The position numbers were made by a program, and so were the translations under genes. Of a stretch of 64,000 bases of DNA, positions 27,397 to 35,798 are shown piece by piece. The notes beneath the pieces are model-generated. The model was not told the origin of the DNA. It saw only the letters and a program-made list of their open reading frames with translations, and did not search any database. Positions within the stretch are counted from its first letter, which is position 1. Each line of letters starts with the position of its first letter. Origin of the DNA: Paenibacillus hemerocallicola (GTDB taxonomy: Bacteria; Bacillota; Bacilli; Paenibacillales; NBRC-103111); the NCBI RefSeq assembly GCF_006265175.1, contig NZ_VDCQ01000039.1, positions 16,158 through 80,157 on the forward strand. The letters run 5' to 3'.

Positions 27397-27422
27397 GGAC
27401 GAGTATAATGGACGAGTATAAG
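27397..27422. repeat. Tandem 13-bp repeat GGACGAGTATAA(T/G)
   Basis: Two adjacent copies, 27397-27409 and 27410-27422, differ in only the last base and lie just before the lytS-like start. TTGACA at 27361 suggests a promoter just upstream. The repeat could be a regulator site or a slippage product. Confidence 0.4.
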
Positions 27423-27460
27423 GAGTGACGAGTTTTTTTCAAAAAGAAGGTGAGAACAAC

Positions 27461-29251
27461 ATGGTCGGCTTGCTGCCTCTCATGCTGGAACGGGTCGGCA
27501 TTTTGCTCATCGTGGCGATTTTGCTGTCCCGGCTGAAGTCGTTCCGGAATATCGTCTACCACGAGCATGGCTATAAGGAAAAAACAAGATTGATTCTTAT
27601 ATTCGGGGCGTTCGGCGTCATCAGCAATTATACAGGCGTCGAGATCCGCGGCGGCAGCTGGATATCGCCACAAGCTTGGCAGACTTGGATCGGCACGGAC
27701 GGGGCTATCGCCAATACGCGCATTATGGGCGTCGTTATCGGCGGATTGCTCGGCGGCCCTCTTGTGGGGACGGGCGTCGGGATCATCGCCGGCTTTCACC
27801 GGTTTACGCTCGGAGGTTTTACGGCTCTATCATGCGGCTTGTCCAGCGTGCTGGCCGGCATCGTAACCGGCTATATCGGCAAGCGGATCCGGATATGGGA
27901 GAAAAGGGCGCTCTGGCAAGCCGTCGCGATCGGCATTTTCATGGAATGCGCGCAGATGGGCATCATTTTGCTCGCCGCCCGTCCGTTCGAGGCGGCTCTG
28001 GCGCTCGTGGAAGTGATCGCGCTGCCGATGATCGCGGTCAACGGTTTCGGCACGCTGCTGTTTATGCTGATCATTCAATCGATTCTTCGCGAAGAATCGC
28101 GAACACGGGCGCTTCAAACGCAGCAGGCGTTCTCGATTGCGGATGAGACGCTGCCCTTCTTCCGGCAAGGGCTGAATCCGGAATCGTGCCGGGAAGCGGC
28201 CGAGGTCATCTTGAAATGGACGAACGCCGACGCGATCTCGATCACGGATCGGCATAGGGTGATGGCCCATATCGGTGAAGGTGCGGACCATCATATTCCG
28301 CTCCAGAGCATATCGACGCTGCTCACCCGGCAAGTGCTGGAGTCCGGCAAGACCGGGGAAGCCGCATCGCGCGGGCAAATCCAATGCAGCAGGCCGGACT
28401 GCGTGCTGCAGGCGGCGATCGTGCTGCCGCTCAAAGTGAAAGAGGAGACGGTCGGCACGCTCAAGCTGTATTTCAAGCGGCCGAGCAAGCTGGACCGGGC
28501 CGAAAGGCAGCTCGCCGAAGGCCTCGGCAAGCTGTTCTCCACGCAGCTCGAGCTCGCCGAGGCGGAGAAGCAGCGCAAGCTGCTGAAGGATGCCGAAATC
28601 AAGGCGCTGCAGGCTCAGGTGCATCCGCATTTTCTGTTTAACGCCTTCAATACGATATCCTCCTTATGCCGGACCGATCCGGAGAAGGCGCGGACGCTGC
28701 TTATTCAGCTTAGCGTGTTTTTTCGCAGCAATTTGCAGGGAGCCCGGCAAATCGTCATCCCGCTGTACAAAGAGCTGGAGCACGTCAAGGCGTATCTCGC
28801 CATCGAGAAGGCGCGCTTTCCGGATAAATATACGCTCGATATGGATATCGATCCGGCACTGGAGCCGATCGGAGTGCCGCCCTTTACTTTGCAGCCGCTC
28901 GTCGAGAATGCGCTGAAATACGCTTTTCCCGCCCGGTCGCACGCCGGACGGGCGCAAATCGTACTCCGCGCTTACCGCGAGGGGGACCGTCTCGTCCTTG
29001 TCGCCGAGGACAACGGCAGAGGAATACCCGCCGAGCTTCTTGCCGCGCTCGGCAGCAGGACGGTCGAGTCGCTGGAAGGCACCGGAACCGCGCTGTACAA
29101 TATCCGCAAAAGAATAGACGAGATATACGGAGCCAAAGGAGAGTTTCGCATCGAAAGCCGTCCCGGGACGGGTACGACCGTAACGATTCGGCTGCCGATC
29201 CATCATTCGCAATGGGAGGATTCACATGCTGAAAGCTTTAATCGTGGATGA
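27461..29251 (+). CDS. LytS/BtsS-type sensor histidine kinase
   Basis: A 596-residue membrane kinase. An N-terminal set of five or six helices makes up the 5TM-5TMR_LYT sensor, with the characteristic VGGLLGGPLVGTGVGIIAG-like segment (split here). A GAF-like region follows, then the histidine-kinase core with the phosphorylated histidine in HPHFLFNAFN and an ATP-binding GTGTALYNIRKRI motif. ATG 27461 has AAGGTGA in front. It overlaps the response-regulator gene by 26 bases. The cognate pair next to a CstA transporter parallels E. coli BtsSR-BtsT and the pyruvate role of Bacillus LytST, so external pyruvate is a plausible signal (inference). Confidence 0.9.
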   Translation: MVGLLPLMLERVGILLIVAILLSRLKSFRNIVYHEHGYKEKTRLILIFGAFGVISNYTGVEIRGGSWISPQAWQTWIGTDGAIANTRIMGVVIGGLLGGPLVGTGVGIIAGFHRFTLGGFTALSCGLSSVLAGIVTGYIGKRIRIWEKRALWQAVAIGIFMECAQMGIILLAARPFEAALALVEVIALPMIAVNGFGTLLFMLIIQSILREESRTRALQTQQAFSIADETLPFFRQGLNPESCREAAEVILKWTNADAISITDRHRVMAHIGEGADHHIPLQSISTLLTRQVLESGKTGEAASRGQIQCSRPDCVLQAAIVLPLKVKEETVGTLKLYFKRPSKLDRAERQLAEGLGKLFSTQLELAEAEKQRKLLKDAEIKALQAQVHPHFLFNAFNTISSLCRTDPEKARTLLIQLSVFFRSNLQGARQIVIPLYKELEHVKAYLAIEKARFPDKYTLDMDIDPALEPIGVPPFTLQPLVENALKYAFPARSHAGRAQIVLRAYREGDRLVLVAEDNGRGIPAELLAALGSRTVESLEGTGTALYNIRKRIDEIYGAKGEFRIESRPGTGTTVTIRLPIHHSQWEDSHAESFNRG

Positions 29252-29978
29252 CGAGCCGATCTCGCGGGACGAGCTTGCGTATTTGCTTCGCCGTACGGGG
29301 CAGGTCGACGTCGTCGGCGAAGCGGACCGGCTGGAGCGAGCCGTCGAATTGATTCGCGAGCTGCAGCCGGACGTCGTCTTCCTGGATATCCAGCTCGCGG
29401 ACGAAAGCGGGATGGATATCGCCAGACTGCTGGCGGAAGAGGGCGGGGAGTTGCGTCCGGAAATCGTATTCGCCACCGCGTACGACGAGTATGCCCTGCA
29501 GGCGTTCGAGCTGAATGCGAGCGATTACGTGCTGAAGCCGTTCGAGGAAATACGGATCAGGCGGACGGTCGAGAAAATCGCCAGAAATATCGAGCGGCGG
29601 GAAAGCCGGACCGTCCCGGAGCCGTCTCGTGCTGCGAAGCAGCCGGATAGGGTGGAACGACTGCCGATATCGGTAGACGACCGTATTATGCTTATACCGG
29701 TCGAGCGGATTTTGTACGTCGGCTTCGAGGAAGGCAAGACGGTTATCGCGACAGACGACCGCGTGTACAAGGTCGGCGATCCGCTGACGACACTGGAGCG
29801 CAAGCTGCAGAACAGCTCGTTTCTGCGCGTGCACCGCGCTTATGTAGTCAATCTGGCCTGCGTCGTGGAGATCCAGCCGTGGTTTCATTCCACATGCAAT
29901 CTCATTATGCGGGGCGGCGCTTCCATACCGGTAAGCCGCACCTATCTGAAAGATTTGAAGCAGCAGCTCGGCTTTTGA
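29226..29978 (+). CDS. LytTR-family response regulator
   Basis: A 250-residue regulator. The receiver domain (residues 1-120) has acidic residues VDDEP and the phosphorylated aspartate in VVFLDIQLAD. A C-terminal LytTR DNA-binding domain lies at about 150-250 (DRIMLIPVERILYVGFEEGKTV; SFLRVHRAYVVNL). It is translated from within the end of the kinase gene. The CstA-type transporter gene starting at 30127 is the likely regulon member; its promoter has a good -10 but no clear -35, as expected for an activator-dependent promoter. Confidence 0.92.
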   Translation: MLKALIVDDEPISRDELAYLLRRTGQVDVVGEADRLERAVELIRELQPDVVFLDIQLADESGMDIARLLAEEGGELRPEIVFATAYDEYALQAFELNASDYVLKPFEEIRIRRTVEKIARNIERRESRTVPEPSRAAKQPDRVERLPISVDDRIMLIPVERILYVGFEEGKTVIATDDRVYKVGDPLTTLERKLQNSSFLRVHRAYVVNLACVVEIQPWFHSTCNLIMRGGASIPVSRTYLKDLKQQLGF

Positions 29979-30000
29979 GCGGTGCGAGTCGCCCCGCATT

Positions 30001-30023
30001 CGGTGCGTTTCAGCACCGCTTTT
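30001..30023 (+). terminator. Terminator between the regulator and transporter genes
   Basis: CGGTGC-gtttca-GCACCG followed by CTTTT. It separates the two-component operon from the CstA-family gene. Confidence 0.65.
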
Positions 30024-30087
30024 GTGCAAGTTAAGCCCTTTCCCGTGCATTGTGGCGTGAAAACCGCCATCCGTCGTTTACAAAATC

Positions 30088-30093
30088 TATAAT
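30088..30093 (+). promoter_or_regulatory. -10 box of the CstA-family gene, no clear -35
   Basis: A perfect TATAAT lies about 35 bases before the ATG at 30127, but the bases 17-18 upstream (around CGCCAT) do not resemble TTGACA. This suits positive control, here probably by the adjacent LytTR regulator. No LytTR direct repeat could be assigned with confidence. Confidence 0.4.
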
Positions 30094-30126
30094 CGGATTT
30101 ACATAAGCGAAAAGGGGTGCACGACA

Positions 30127-31920
30127 ATGAATGCGATTTCAATCGTAATCGGCTCCATCTGTATTCTCATGATCGCCTACCGGTTGTACGGTACGTTTAT
30201 GGCTGCCAAGGTGTTGAAGCTGAACGATGCCAACCAGACGCCGGCCCATGCGATAAATGACGGCAAAGATTATGTGCCTACCAATAAATGGGTGACGTTC
30301 GGCCATCATTTCGCGGCGATTGCCGCGGCGGGTCCGCTCGTCGGACCGATATTGGCCGCCCAGTTCGGTTACTTGCCAGGTCTGCTCTGGCTCCTGATCG
30401 GAGCGGTCATCGGCGGCGCGGTTCACGATATGGTCGTGCTGTTCGCCTCGATGCGCAAGGAGGGCAAATCGCTCTCCGAGGTGGCGAAGGAAGAGCTCGG
30501 CCCGGTGGCCGGCTTTTGTACCGGACTCGCCATGCTGTTCATCATTACGATTACGATGGCCGGGCTATCCATGGTCGTCCTGCACGCGCTGGAGAACAAT
30601 CCGTGGGGCACGTTCGCCGTCGGCATTACGATCCCGATCGCCATGGGCGTAGGGCTGCTGTACCGGAAAACCGGCAATTTGAAGCTCGCTTCGACGCTCG
30701 GCTTCATTCTCCTCATGATCGGCGTGTTTGCGGGTCCTTCCATTCAAGGCACGGCACTCGGGGAGCTGCTTACGCTCGACACGCGCACGCTCGGCTTCAT
30801 CCTGCCGATTTACGCGTTTTTCGCCGCAGCGCTGCCGGTGTGGCTCCTGCTTGCGCCACGCGATTATTTGAGCAGCTTTATGAAAATCGGTGTCTTCATC
30901 GCGCTCATTATCGGCGTTTTCATTATTAATCCGGCGATCCAATTCCCGGCGTTCACGCAATTCGTAGGCGGCGGAGGGCCGATCATGGCCGGTCCGGTAT
31001 GGCCGTTCATTTCGATCACGATTGCTTGCGGAGCGATTTCCGGCTTTCATGCCTTCGTAGGCTCGGGAACGACGCCGAAAATGATCAACCGCTGGAGCGA
31101 CATTAAAGCGGTCGGCTTCGGTGCGATGCTGGTCGAATGCGTCGTGGGCATTATGGCGCTGATTGCCGCCACGGCTTTGCAGCCGGCCGATTACTTCGCG
31201 ATCAACTCGTCGCCGAAAGTGTTCGAGACGCTGGGGATGAATGTGGTCCATCTGCCCGAATTGGCCGAGAAAATCGGACTTGACCTCGAAGGAAGAACGG
31301 GCGGGGCCGTAACGCTGGCGGTGGGGATGACTTACATTTTCACGAAAATTCCGTGGTTCAGTCATTTGTCCTCCTATTTCTTCCAGTTCGTGATCATGTT
31401 CGAGGCGGTTTTCATCTTGACGGCTATCGACGCCGGCACGCGCGTTTCGCGATATTTGATCCAGGATTTCTTCGGGGAGCTGTACAAGCCGCTGAAGCGG
31501 GCGGATTGGATGCCGGGCACGATATTTGCCAGCGCGCTGGCCTGCTTCCTGTGGGGGTATTTGCTTCTGTCCGGCGATATCGGCTCGATCTGGGCGTTGT
31601 TTGGCGTATCGAATCAGCTGATGGCTTCCATCGGGCTGATCGTGGGCGCGACCGTCATTCTGAAAATCGCCGATAGGCGGTGGTACGTGCTCACTTGTCT
31701 GATTCCGCTTGCCTACTTGTTCGTAACGGTCATGTATGCGGGCTATTGGATGATCGCGAACGTATACCTGAATCCGGTCAATGCGGGCTATAGCGTGCTG
31801 AATGCCGTCTTGTCCGTTATTATGCTGGTGCTCGGCGTCGTCATTCTGATAGCCGCTCTCAAGAAGTGGATCGAATTATGGAATGCCCCGACGATCCGAT
31901 TGCGTACGAAGGCGGCTTGA
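30127..31920 (+). CDS. cstA: CstA-family transporter (carbon starvation / pyruvate uptake type)
   Basis: A 597-residue integral membrane protein with about 16 helices. Family segments include YRLYGTFMAAKVLKL at the N terminus, FGHHFAAIAAAGPLVGP, GAVIGGAVHDMVVLF and FHAFVGSGTTPKMI, all conserved in CstA/BtsT peptide or pyruvate transporters. AAGGGG precedes the ATG at a short distance. It lies just after a LytS/LytT pair, matching the BtsSR-BtsT layout, which favours pyruvate uptake as the function over peptide uptake. A hairpin after the stop probably ends the transcript. Confidence 0.9.
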   Translation: MNAISIVIGSICILMIAYRLYGTFMAAKVLKLNDANQTPAHAINDGKDYVPTNKWVTFGHHFAAIAAAGPLVGPILAAQFGYLPGLLWLLIGAVIGGAVHDMVVLFASMRKEGKSLSEVAKEELGPVAGFCTGLAMLFIITITMAGLSMVVLHALENNPWGTFAVGITIPIAMGVGLLYRKTGNLKLASTLGFILLMIGVFAGPSIQGTALGELLTLDTRTLGFILPIYAFFAAALPVWLLLAPRDYLSSFMKIGVFIALIIGVFIINPAIQFPAFTQFVGGGGPIMAGPVWPFISITIACGAISGFHAFVGSGTTPKMINRWSDIKAVGFGAMLVECVVGIMALIAATALQPADYFAINSSPKVFETLGMNVVHLPELAEKIGLDLEGRTGGAVTLAVGMTYIFTKIPWFSHLSSYFFQFVIMFEAVFILTAIDAGTRVSRYLIQDFFGELYKPLKRADWMPGTIFASALACFLWGYLLLSGDIGSIWALFGVSNQLMASIGLIVGATVILKIADRRWYVLTCLIPLAYLFVTVMYAGYWMIANVYLNPVNAGYSVLNAVLSVIMLVLGVVILIAALKKWIELWNAPTIRLRTKAA

Positions 31921-31939
31921 CGACAGGCATTTCAAGCCG

Positions 31940-32000
31940 AAAGAACCGTATTCATGACCGGTGCTTGTAGTAGGACGCCGGAACGTGAATGCGGTTCTTT
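31940..32000 (+). terminator. Terminator-like hairpin after the CstA-family gene
   Basis: AAAGAACCG-TATTCAT pairs with GTGAATG-CGGTTCTTT across about 28 loop bases. The T-rich arm and following bases make a modest terminator. Confidence 0.5.
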
Positions 32001-32097
32001 ATTGTGTGGACGGTCTGATAGACGTGACGGTACGGACAACGATATGGAAATCACCGGTTAGATCGAGGATAAATCGGCCTCGAAATGGAAAACATCT

Positions 32098-32296
32098 GGT
32101 TGTTGAGAAAGCCCAAAAGAGAACAGTACCGTCTGAAAGGGGTTGGGGAAATGTAAGTAAAGGGGTGTGGCTGACTTTATAATCGGATTATAACCGCCAA
32201 TATTCATCCAAATAACTCGATTTTAACGGAAGTGGAGTGCATTCCCCTACCCCTTGCCTTCTTTGCTTCCTCTTTTTGTATACTTTCCCGACAATC
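32098..32296. repeat. R1 element copy 2 (MITE-like, about 199 bp)
   Basis: Ends GGTTGTTGAGAAAG (32098) and CTTTCCCGACAATC (to 32296) are imperfect inverted repeats. Interior blocks GTACCGTCTG, GGGGTTGGGGAAATGTA, TATAACCGC, AACTCGATTTTAACGGAAGTG, GAGTGCATTCCCCTACC and CCTCTTTTTGTATACTTTC match copy 1. It is non-coding and fills most of the 408-base gap between the CstA and AraC genes. Confidence 0.7.
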
Positions 32297-32328
32297 TGAA
32301 AACATGCAGTTAAATTCTTCTTTCCGGG

Positions 32329-33216
32329 CTAATCCGGTAGGCGCTCGCCCGTGCCGGCTTGCCGCTTCCGGTAGTCCGTAGCGCTCATGCCGGTCGTTTC
32401 TTTGAACACCCGGGTAAACGAGCGCAAGGAGGAGAAACCGACGTCGTAAGCGATTTCCGCGACGGACATGTCGGTGGCGGTCAGCAGGCTGGAGGCGCGT
32501 CGGATGCGCAGCTGGTGCAAATATTCGAGAAAGTTTTTGCCGAGCAGCCGCTTGAATGCATTGCGCACGACGAAGACGCTGACCCCGAACTTGCCGGCCA
32601 CTTCTTCGAGCGATATCATTTCCTCCATAAAGTGCGTGTTGACGTATTTCACGTAGTCCCACTCCTCCGGGTGCAGGTCGGCGGTTTGGCCGAGCGATGC
32701 GAACCCCGGGTGGTGGCGGAAAAACAAATAAATCGTTTCCAGCAGCTTGATCCGCATAAAGCCCTGCTTCCCGATCGTATCGGCGCCAAACTCCGCGTTC
32801 AAGGCGTACATGACCGACTTGATCGTTTCGAACGGCTCGGCCGGCATGTCGTAAAAGGGCGTCATTTCGTCGGACAGCTTGACGAGCCAAGGACCGACCT
32901 CGGCGAATTCGGGCTGGAACATCAGGTTCATATCGAACATGCAGCAAAATTTGTACAACGGCTGCCCCGCATCAAGCTTCAACGCATGCAGGTGGTACGG
33001 CGGCAGCAGGCAAATGCTGCCCGGCTTCAGCCGATGCTCCACGCCGTTGACGATCTCCGTTCCTTGCCCGCCCGTCACGAGCGAAATTTCCGCGAACTCG
33101 TGATGATGGTTCGGGTACCCGTGGCCTACGGGATAATGGGTAATAAACAGCGGAAGCTCGCCTTTTTTGAACTTGTTCAACCGAAGGCTGTCCTGAAATA
33201 CAGGGAAAGTTGTCAT
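32329..33216 (-). CDS. AraC-family regulator with N-terminal cupin domain
   Basis: A 295-residue regulator. The cupin-like sensor has a metal-site-like H-x-H-H cluster (YPNHHHEFAEISLVTGG) and LKPGSICLLPPYHLHAL. Two C-terminal helix-turn-helices follow (LEEVAGKFGVSVFVVRNAF; VAEIAYDVGFSSLRSFTRVF) with the family end MSATDYRK. ATG at 33216 has GAGGG upstream; an in-frame ATG at 33255 is also possible. It is divergent from the aminotransferase gene at 33356, its probable target. Confidence 0.85.
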   Translation of the reverse strand: MTTFPVFQDSLRLNKFKKGELPLFITHYPVGHGYPNHHHEFAEISLVTGGQGTEIVNGVEHRLKPGSICLLPPYHLHALKLDAGQPLYKFCCMFDMNLMFQPEFAEVGPWLVKLSDEMTPFYDMPAEPFETIKSVMYALNAEFGADTIGKQGFMRIKLLETIYLFFRHHPGFASLGQTADLHPEEWDYVKYVNTHFMEEMISLEEVAGKFGVSVFVVRNAFKRLLGKNFLEYLHQLRIRRASSLLTATDMSVAEIAYDVGFSSLRSFTRVFKETTGMSATDYRKRQAGTGERLPD

Positions 33217-33297
33217 ACGCGTCGTCCCTCGCCACGATCGTTCGAATGATCCCATTGTAACAATTTTTGTCCTATTTTCCTATACAAAATGGCGCGT

Positions 33298-33322
33298 AGC
33301 CGGATAGCGCGGCTCATATAAT
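33298..33322 (+). promoter_or_regulatory. -10 box and adjacent palindrome of the DegT-type aminotransferase gene
   Basis: AGCCG-gatagcg-CGGCT (33298-33314) lies directly upstream of TATAAT (33317-33322), in place of a recognisable -35. It is a candidate binding site for the divergently encoded AraC protein or another activator. Confidence 0.4.
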
Positions 33323-33355
33323 GGAGGCAAGACAAGGGTAAAGGGGATATATGCG

Positions 33356-34603
33356 ATGAGCCAAGAGACGTTAGCGATTCACGGCGGGCCGAAGACGAAG
33401 ACGACTCCGTTCGGTACGGGCAAACGATTCGGATTCGACGAAGCGAAGGAGCTCCTGGAAGCTCTCGAGCAAAATACGCTGTTTTATCATTTCGGCAAAA
33501 AAGTGAAAAAATTTCTGAGCGATTTCAACGAGCTTTACGGCGTGAAATACAGCGTGGCGACTACGTCCGGTACGGCTTCGATCCACGTGGCGCTCGGCGC
33601 GGCCGGCGTCACGGTAGGGGACGAGGTCATCACGAGCCCGATCACCGACCAAGGGACCTTGATCGGCATCCTGTATCAAAATGCGATTCCGGTATTCGCC
33701 GATCTCGACCCGAATACGTACAACATGGACCCGAAATCGATCGAAGCGCGCATAACGCCGCGCACGAAGGCGATTCTCGTCGTTCATCTGGCGGGCAATC
33801 CGGCGGACATGGACGCCATTATGGAAATCGCGCGCAAGCATAACGTGAAAGTAATCGAAGATTGCGCTCAGAGCTATTTGACCAAATACAAAGGCCGGCT
33901 TGCCGGCACGATCGGCGATTACGGCTGTTTCAGCACGAACGATTTCAAGCATATTTCGACCGGTGACGGCGGCATTGTTACGGTCAACTCCGGCGACGAG
34001 CAGGATTACTTGACGACGCACGCTTTTGCCGACAAAAACTTCAAGCGGTTCGGCGATACGGTGCAGAAGGAGCTTCACTACGTGGCTCCGAACTACCGGA
34101 TGACCGAGCTGCAGGGCGCAGTCGGCATCGCGCAGCTGAAGAAGCTGCCGTGGATTTGCGAGCAGCGCCACAAGTTCGGCGATCGGATCAGCGAAGGCAT
34201 CGCCGGTCTCCCGGGCATCGAGCCGCATAAGGTGGAGGCAGGCAATTACGGTACGTACTGGTTCTACATGCTGCGCGTCGACGAATCGAAGCTGACTTGC
34301 TCGCGCAAGGAATTCAGCGCGGCGCTGGCTGCGGAAGGCATCCCGAATTCGGCCGGCTATATCGCCTCCGTCATGTATATGCAGCCGCTGTTCCAGAAGC
34401 GGCAAGCTTACCTCGGCAGCCATTTTCCGTTCGACATTACGGGTATTACGTACGAGGAAGGACTGTGCCCGAATGCGGAGGCGATTCTCGAGACGGCCAT
34501 CCGCTTCGGAGTAAGCGAGTTCTACACCGAACAGGACGTGGAAGACATCGTTACGGCGATCCGCAAGGTGGCCAATCATTTCGCCAAGGTGCCTGCGCTG
34601 TAA
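33356..34603 (+). CDS. DegT/DnrJ/EryC1/StrS-family PLP aminotransferase
   Basis: A 415-residue fold-type-I PLP enzyme. Conserved parts are the TSGTASIHVAL phosphate-binding loop, EDCAQSYLTKYKG with the cofactor-stacking aspartate, and STNDFKHISTGDGG, where K198 should form the Schiff base. These enzymes normally aminate keto-sugars or keto-inositols. No partner dehydrogenase or sugar-nucleotide genes are adjacent. It is flanked by a divergent AraC gene and a convergent IclR gene, so it looks like a catabolic or signalling singleton. The substrate is unknown. Confidence 0.9.
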   Translation: MSQETLAIHGGPKTKTTPFGTGKRFGFDEAKELLEALEQNTLFYHFGKKVKKFLSDFNELYGVKYSVATTSGTASIHVALGAAGVTVGDEVITSPITDQGTLIGILYQNAIPVFADLDPNTYNMDPKSIEARITPRTKAILVVHLAGNPADMDAIMEIARKHNVKVIEDCAQSYLTKYKGRLAGTIGDYGCFSTNDFKHISTGDGGIVTVNSGDEQDYLTTHAFADKNFKRFGDTVQKELHYVAPNYRMTELQGAVGIAQLKKLPWICEQRHKFGDRISEGIAGLPGIEPHKVEAGNYGTYWFYMLRVDESKLTCSRKEFSAALAAEGIPNSAGYIASVMYMQPLFQKRQAYLGSHFPFDITGITYEEGLCPNAEAILETAIRFGVSEFYTEQDVEDIVTAIRKVANHFAKVPAL

Positions 34604-34614
34604 ACGAAACGAAG

Positions 34615-34652
34615 CAAGCCCGCAGAGCCGGTTCACCGGTTGTGCGGGCTTG
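34615..34652 (+). terminator. Terminator after the aminotransferase gene
   Basis: CAAGCCCGCA and TGTGCGGGCTTG form a long stem around an inner ACCGG motif. The following T-run is weak. It may serve both converging genes. Confidence 0.55.
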
Positions 34653-34719
34653 TTCTGCCTTTCGTTCGTTTCGCCGGACGTATCTCGGTTTCGTTTCCCG
34701 GTCTCATGCTGCCGGTGCG

Positions 34720-35493
34720 TCAATTCCCCTTGGAGTATCCGAGACGCGTAGAAATGTTCAGGGCGGTCTGCTTGACCTTCTCTCCGACGATCGGAATATC
34801 GTGAATGGGCAGGTCGGCGCGGAGAGCGGTGACGCTGACCGATGCGACCGGCATGTTCTCGTGGTCGAGTATGGGCACGCCGATACAACGGATGCCGGAC
34901 TCGCCTTCCTCGTCCTCGACGGCATACCCGAGGCTGCGTATTTTTGCCAACTCGGCTTTCAGCTCGTGCGGATTCGTGATCGTATTCTCGGTCTTCTCGG
35001 GCAATCCCTTCAGCTGGATAATCGCATCCAGCTCCTCGGCCGGAATATGCGCTGCCAGCGCTTTGCCTACGCCCGAGGCGTGGAGCGGAAGCCTTTGTCC
35101 GATATAGGTGGAAAATTTTACGAAGCCGCGCTTCTCCACCTTCTCTACGTACATCGCCTCGCCGTTGTCCAGAACGGCCAAATGAACCGTGAATCCGGTT
35201 TCAAGAAGCAGCTTTTCCATGTAAGGCTTGGCTACTTCGCGTATTTCGATTTTGTTTAAAATTCCTAAACCGATGTTTATGAATTTGTTGCCAAGCTTGT
35301 ATTTGCCGTCCTCCGTTTTCGACAAGTACTGGTGCTTGTCCAATGTATTGAGAATAAAGAACACGCTCGTTTTCGGAATGTCCACCAGCTTGCACAGTTC
35401 GCTTACGCCGAGCGGGCTGTCGTGCTCGGACAGCGTCTCGATTATTGCAATCGCTTTCTCGAGCGCGGGGACGTTATATTTATTTGAAGACAC
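34720..35493 (-). CDS. IclR-family transcriptional regulator
   Basis: A 257-residue protein. An N-terminal winged helix (residues about 10-70: SVSELCKLVDIPKTSVFFILNTL-like) is followed by the IclR effector domain with VHLAVLDNGEAMYVEKVEKRG and the late EDEEGESGIRCIGVPILD segment. It starts at a GTG at 35493 with GAGGTG upstream. It usually acts as a repressor of catabolic genes that dissociates on binding a small organic acid or sugar acid. The gene converges with the aminotransferase gene; whether it regulates it is unknown. An AT-rich palindrome and a TATACT -10 lie upstream. Confidence 0.9.
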   Translation of the reverse strand: MSSNKYNVPALEKAIAIIETLSEHDSPLGVSELCKLVDIPKTSVFFILNTLDKHQYLSKTEDGKYKLGNKFINIGLGILNKIEIREVAKPYMEKLLLETGFTVHLAVLDNGEAMYVEKVEKRGFVKFSTYIGQRLPLHASGVGKALAAHIPAEELDAIIQLKGLPEKTENTITNPHELKAELAKIRSLGYAVEDEEGESGIRCIGVPILDHENMPVASVSVTALRADLPIHDIPIVGEKVKQTALNISTRLGYSKGN

Positions 35494-35525
35494 GAATGAA
35501 GCACCTCATTTGGAAAACGTGGTTA

Positions 35526-35555
35526 TTTTTATTAATTAAAATCAAAAACAGTATA
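35526..35555 (-). promoter_or_regulatory. Promoter/operator region of the IclR gene
   Basis: TATACT on the minus strand (35555-35550) and a near-perfect palindrome TTTTTATTAATTAAAAT (35526-35542) just downstream of it, within the leader. This placement suits autorepression; the -35 is weak. The remaining bases to 35700 show no gene. Confidence 0.4.
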
Positions 35556-35710
35556 CCATCATTTGCCGCGTTTTTATATAGATAATGAGACTTTCATTCG
35601 GCTGAAGACGGCGTGGGAAAGCCGTCTGCCGGTTTCGCCGGTATCATAAACATCGTTTATGGGAAACGGCCGACTGCAGCCGCACGCTATGCCTCCGCTC
35701 CATGTAATAA

Positions 35711-35766
35711 AAAAACACCTTTCACCGGAGAAGAACGCTACTATCGTTCATCCGAAGAAAGGTGTT
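35711..35766 (-). terminator. Terminator of the aminopeptidase gene
   Basis: On the minus strand AACACCTTTC and GAAAGGTGTT pair, with an inner GAACG/CGTTC stem, and the hairpin is followed by a run of seven T. Confidence 0.8.
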
Positions 35767-35798
35767 ATTCGTTTGCTCGGATCGAGCGCTGCGATCCT

